A DNA stretch of 25,807 bases from Clostridiales bacterium UBA4080 (lineage in GTDB: Bacteria; Bacillota; Clostridia; Lachnospirales; Vallitaleaceae), in assembly GCA_002381865.1 (NCBI GenBank), contig DFYO01000028.1, forward strand, positions 1 through 25,807, given 5' to 3'. The translations under genes were made by a program, and so were the position numbers. This document shows, one piece after another, positions 22,716 to 25,807 of this stretch (position 1 is its first letter; every line of letters starts with the position of its first letter). The notes beneath the pieces are model-generated. The model was not told the DNA's origin. It searched no databases and saw only the letters and a list, made by a program, of their open reading frames with translations.

Positions 22716-23783
22716 ATGTACAAAAAGATTCTAGCAATAGTATTATCTCTAACTTTAATTCTTTCCTTAGGTCTTACAGGGTGTAAAAAAACACCGCCTG
22801 CCGATACAGGGGAGAAAACCAGTGATGAAGCGGTTAAAAAGATTAAAATTGGTCTCGTAACAGACGTTGGTGGTATTGATGATAAGTCATTTAACCAAGG
22901 AACATGGGAAGGAATTCAAAAATTCAGTAATGATACTGGTGCAGAAACAAAATATATGCAATCAGAGTCAGATACTGATTACATTCCTAATCTTTCAACT
23001 TATTCAGATGAAAATTTAGATTTAATCGTTGCTCCAGGATTTTTGTTTAAGGATTCAATTGCTGAGGTAGCAAAGAACTTTACTGAGCAGCATTATTTGA
23101 TTATTGATGATGTTGTTGAAGCTCCTAATGTAGCAAGTGCAGTTTTTGCTGAAGAACAAGGGTCATTCCTTGTTGGGGTAGCTGCGGGCTTAAAAGCAAA
23201 AGAGGCTGGAAAAACAAAGGTTGGATTTATCGGAGGAATGGATTTTGAATTAATCCAAAAGTTTGAAGCTGGCTTTGAAGCAGGTGTAAAAGCAGTTGAT
23301 CCTGCTATTGAAGTAATGATAGAATATGCAGGCTCATTTGCAAATGCACAACAAGGACAAACTATTGCTGCAAAAATGTATGATGCAGGTGCTTATGTAG
23401 TTTATCATGCTGCAGGAGCTACAGGAAACGGGCTAATTAAAGAAGCTAAGGACAGAGTAGCAAATGGAAATGATGTTTGGGCAATTGGTGTAGATAAAGA
23501 CCAATATGATGATGGAATTTACGCTGATGGAAAATCAGTTATGCTAACATCTATGATGAAACGTGTAGATGTTGCTGCATATGATGTAGCTCAATTAACA
23601 TTAAAGGGTGAATTCCCAGGTGGAAAAATTCTGACTTTCTCACTTGAGAATGGCGGAGTTGGCTTGCCAGCAAAAAATCCTAACCTTTCAGAAGAAATGT
23701 TAAAGACAATTGCTGATTATGAAGTAAAGGTTAAAGCTAAGGAAATTACAGTACCAACTGCACCAGAGCGTTTAAAAAAATAA
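22716..23783 (+). CDS. bmpA: BMP-family nucleoside-binding lipoprotein of an ABC importer
   Basis: Substrate-binding lipoprotein of 355 residues. The signal peptide ends in LGLTGC, so C23 should be lipidated and the mature protein anchored outside the cell. The mature part shows the BMP (PnrA/TmpC) pattern: IGLVTDVGGIDDKSFNQGTWEG, EEQGSFLVGVAAG, and AIGVDKDQ near the ligand site. Family members such as PnrA bind purine nucleosides. Two ATGs are present; the one at 22710 is only two bases after AAGGAGG (22701-22707), while 22716 has eight bases spacing and is preferred. The ATPase and permease genes follow, which supports an importer. Confidence 0.92.
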   Translation: MYKKILAIVLSLTLILSLGLTGCKKTPPADTGEKTSDEAVKKIKIGLVTDVGGIDDKSFNQGTWEGIQKFSNDTGAETKYMQSESDTDYIPNLSTYSDENLDLIVAPGFLFKDSIAEVAKNFTEQHYLIIDDVVEAPNVASAVFAEEQGSFLVGVAAGLKAKEAGKTKVGFIGGMDFELIQKFEAGFEAGVKAVDPAIEVMIEYAGSFANAQQGQTIAAKMYDAGAYVVYHAAGATGNGLIKEAKDRVANGNDVWAIGVDKDQYDDGIYADGKSVMLTSMMKRVDVAAYDVAQLTLKGEFPGGKILTFSLENGGVGLPAKNPNLSEEMLKTIADYEVKVKAKEITVPTAPERLKK

Positions 23784-23831
23784 GTTATTTTCTTTAAAAA
23801 AATAAGGAAGGCTTTATAATAGCTTTACCTC

Positions 23832-23905
23832 AGACAACCAAGGCTATATGCCTTGGTTGTCTTGTTAGATATATAAAATTAAGCTTGTATATCTAACAGG
23901 GCAAC
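23832..23905 (+). terminator. Two overlapping hairpins between bmpA and the ATPase gene
   Basis: Hairpin 1 is a perfect 13-pair stem (23832-23844 with 23850-23862) with a five-base loop. Hairpin 2 pairs 23856-23873 with 23888-23905 over 18 pairs including two G-U. They share 23856-23862. The thymine tail after hairpin 1 is short, so it probably gives partial termination or protects the 3' end, allowing more binding protein than ATPase to be made. Confidence 0.6.
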
Positions 23906-23954
23906 CTGTAAAAGGAAAGATAAACGAAAATAATCATTTATTAGGAGATAATAT

Positions 23955-25481
23955 ATGGAATATGTAATTGAAATGCTAAATATTACAAAAGAATTTCCGG
24001 GAATAAAGGCTAATGATGATGTAACACTTAAGGTTGAAAAGGGAGAGATTCATGCATTGCTAGGTGAGAATGGTGCAGGAAAATCTACACTAATGAGTGT
24101 TTTATTTGGATTATATCAGCCAGAAAAGGGCAGCATAAAAATCAATGGGGAGCAGGTAGCTATTGCTAATCCGAATGTGGCGAACAAGCATGGTATTGGT
24201 ATGGTTCATCAGCATTTTAAGCTTGTAGAAAATTTCACGGTAACAGAAAATATAATCTTAGGAATTGAGCCAATGAAGCTCTTTGGAAGAGTAGATATTT
24301 CAACTGCACGTAAGAAGGTTCAGGAAATCAGTGAAAAATATGGTTTGAGTGTTGATCCCGATGCAAAAATTGAAGATATTTCTGTAGGAATGCAGCAAAG
24401 AGTAGAAATCCTCAAAATGCTATACCGTGATGCAGAAATATTGATTTTTGATGAGCCAACAGCGGTTTTAACACCTCAGGAAATTCATGAATTAATGAAT
24501 ATTATGAAGCAGCTTATAAAGGAAGGAAAATCAATTATTTTAATTACTCATAAATTAAAAGAGATTAAAATGGTTGCAAATCATTGCACTATTTTAAGAA
24601 GAGGAAAATATATAGGAACAGTAAATGTTACAGATACAAGCGAAAAAGAAATGGCTGAGATGATGGTTGGAAGAGAAGTAAGCTTTAAGGTTGATAAGGA
24701 AAAAGCAAAAACAGGAGATACTATATTATCAATAAAAAACTTGAATGTAAAAAATTCAAGAGGACTAATGGCTGTTAAGGATTTTAGCTTGGACTTTAAA
24801 TCAGGAGAAATTACCTGTATCGCAGGAATTGAAGGAAATGGACAAACAGAGCTTATTGAAGCAATTACGGGGCTTAGAAAAATTGAAGAAGGTAAAATTA
24901 TATTTGATGGGGAAGAAATAGAAAGAGAAAGTATAAGAAATAAAACAAACAAGGGAATTGGGCATATTCCGGAAGACAGACATAAGTATGGGCTGGTTTT
25001 GGATTTCACACTTGAAGAAAATTTTGTTTTGCAGAATTATTATAAAGAGCCTTTTTCTAAAAAAGGAATATTGCAATTTGAGGAGATAAAAAATTATTCC
25101 CAGCATTTGATAGAGGATTTTGATGTAAGAAGTGGCAAGGGAGGAGAAACACAGGCAAGAAGCATGTCAGGAGGAAATCAGCAAAAGGCAATAATTGCAA
25201 GAGAGGTAGAGCGTTCACCAAAGCTATTGATAGCAGCTCAGCCTACAAGAGGACTTGATGTAGGAGCAATTGAGTATATTCATAAAAGACTTGTCGCTGA
25301 GAGGGATAAGGGTAAGGCAGTTTTACTGATGAGCTTTGAAATGGAAGAGGTGCTTAATCTATCGGATACAATTGCTGTTATGTATGAAGGTGAAATAGCA
25401 GGTATTGTTGAGGCTGAAAAAACTAATGAAAATGAACTTGGTCTTATGATGTCCGGTTCTAGCAGAAAGAAGGTGGACTAA
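23955..25481 (+). CDS. nupA: Nucleoside ABC transporter, double ATP-binding protein
   Basis: Cytoplasmic ATPase of 508 residues with two fused nucleotide-binding domains, like NupA/YufO and RbsA. The first domain has Walker A GENGAGKST, signature ISVGMQQR and Walker B LLIFDEPTAVLTPQE-like (ILIFDEPTAV). The second has a degenerate Walker A (GIEGNGQTE), an intact signature (MSGGNQQK), and a degenerate Walker B (LIAAQPTRGLD), where glutamine replaces the catalytic glutamate. That asymmetry is normal for this class. AGGAG precedes the ATG. The permease gene starts immediately after the stop codon. Confidence 0.92.
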   Translation: MEYVIEMLNITKEFPGIKANDDVTLKVEKGEIHALLGENGAGKSTLMSVLFGLYQPEKGSIKINGEQVAIANPNVANKHGIGMVHQHFKLVENFTVTENIILGIEPMKLFGRVDISTARKKVQEISEKYGLSVDPDAKIEDISVGMQQRVEILKMLYRDAEILIFDEPTAVLTPQEIHELMNIMKQLIKEGKSIILITHKLKEIKMVANHCTILRRGKYIGTVNVTDTSEKEMAEMMVGREVSFKVDKEKAKTGDTILSIKNLNVKNSRGLMAVKDFSLDFKSGEITCIAGIEGNGQTELIEAITGLRKIEEGKIIFDGEEIERESIRNKTNKGIGHIPEDRHKYGLVLDFTLEENFVLQNYYKEPFSKKGILQFEEIKNYSQHLIEDFDVRSGKGGETQARSMSGGNQQKAIIAREVERSPKLLIAAQPTRGLDVGAIEYIHKRLVAERDKGKAVLLMSFEMEEVLNLSDTIAVMYEGEIAGIVEAEKTNENELGLMMSGSSRKKVD

Positions 25482-25807
25482 ATGAAGGCTGTAAAAAATT
25501 TTATCTCAAATGAAAAAAACCATAAGGCACTTATTCCGGTTATTGCAGTATTGTTAGGATTTTCACTTGGAATGTTGATAATGGTTGCGACAAAAGAAAA
25601 TCCTGTGGATATAATTAAAGCGTTGATAAGGGCAGTGTTTGGAATTGATTTAAATAGAGGAATATCAGACAGAGGATTTTTTAATCCTAGATATGTAGGG
25701 GAGTATTTTGTTTATTCAATGCCTATTATATTAACAGGACTTTCTGTTGCATTTGCCTTTAGAACAGGATTGTTTAATATAGGAGCTGAGGGGCAGCTTA
25801 TGGCGGG
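25482..25807 (+). CDS. nupB: Nucleoside ABC transporter permease, 5' part only
   Basis: The first 108 codons of a membrane permease, cut by the window end. The ATG directly abuts the ATPase stop, with AAGGTGG upstream inside the ATPase gene. The start MKAVKNFISNEKNHKALIPVIAVLLGFSLGMLIMVA gives a first membrane segment (about 17-36). A second segment around 79-92 leads into FRTGLFNIGAEGQLMAG, the signature of the BPD_transp_2 (RbsC-like) permease family. With the BMP protein and double ATPase this fits NupB/YufP. A second permease (NupC) is expected beyond the edge. Confidence 0.88.
   Translation, partial: MKAVKNFISNEKNHKALIPVIAVLLGFSLGMLIMVATKENPVDIIKALIRAVFGIDLNRGISDRGFFNPRYVGEYFVYSMPIILTGLSVAFAFRTGLFNIGAEGQLMA

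Noticed and set aside
24581..25009. Long open frame on the minus strand opposite the ABC ATPase gene
   Set aside because: It is antisense to a clearly conserved coding sequence, has no ribosome binding site, and its hydrophobic composition is the usual product of reading AT-rich genes backwards.

Overview
This is the replication-origin (oriC) neighbourhood of a low-GC Firmicute, most likely a member of class Clostridia. The support is the AT-rich sequence and codon use, strong AGGAGG-type ribosome binding sites, the classical gene order rpmH-rnpA-yidD-yidC-jag-mnmE-mnmG-rsmG-noc to the left and dnaA-dnaN-yaaA-recF-gyrB-gyrA to the right of a DnaA-box region, and a DegS/DegU pair. I cannot fix the genus from sequence alone. 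Almost all genes point away from the origin: left-arm genes are on the minus strand and right-arm genes on the plus strand.

Layout. Positions 1-26: a parS palindrome lying over the probable start codon of a minus-strand gene that leaves the window. 27-501: a gene-free stretch unusually rich in palindromes and short tandem repeats, ending in the terminator of the next operon. 502-2315: degS-degU two-component system (minus). 2568-3530: membrane-anchored alpha/beta hydrolase (plus), divergent from degSU and convergent with the next gene; a strong shared hairpin terminator lies between. 3592-11573: a long minus-strand operon that, in transcription order, encodes ribosomal protein L34, RNase P protein, YidD, YidC, Jag/KhpB, MnmE, MnmG, RsmG, Noc and a GNAT acetyltransferase. 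It starts from a strong promoter inside the origin region.

11574-12232: main oriC region with three perfect DnaA boxes, a very AT-rich tract and the structured dnaA leader. 12233-13600 dnaA; 13601-13858 a second origin segment with near-consensus DnaA boxes; then dnaN, the S4 protein YaaA, recF, gyrB and gyrA. From 21055 the two subunits of an iron-sulfur class I fumarase follow gyrA closely. From 22716 a nucleoside-type ABC importer begins: BMP lipoprotein, double ATPase, and the first 108 codons of a permease cut by the window end.

The genes form the usual housekeeping set: initiation (DnaA, DnaN), repair (RecF), supercoiling (GyrAB), chromosome-cytokinesis coordination (Noc, parS), membrane protein insertion (YidC, YidD), and tRNA/rRNA modification (MnmEG, RsmG). 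I see no phage, transposase, CRISPR array or evident new defence system. The less ordinary signals are regulatory or structural: a Noc-binding-like site in front of noc, a Noc protein with no obvious membrane anchor, a multi-hairpin element beside parS, two overlapping alternative hairpins in the dnaA leader, a similar pair in the importer operon, and the absence of soj-spo0J directly after noc.
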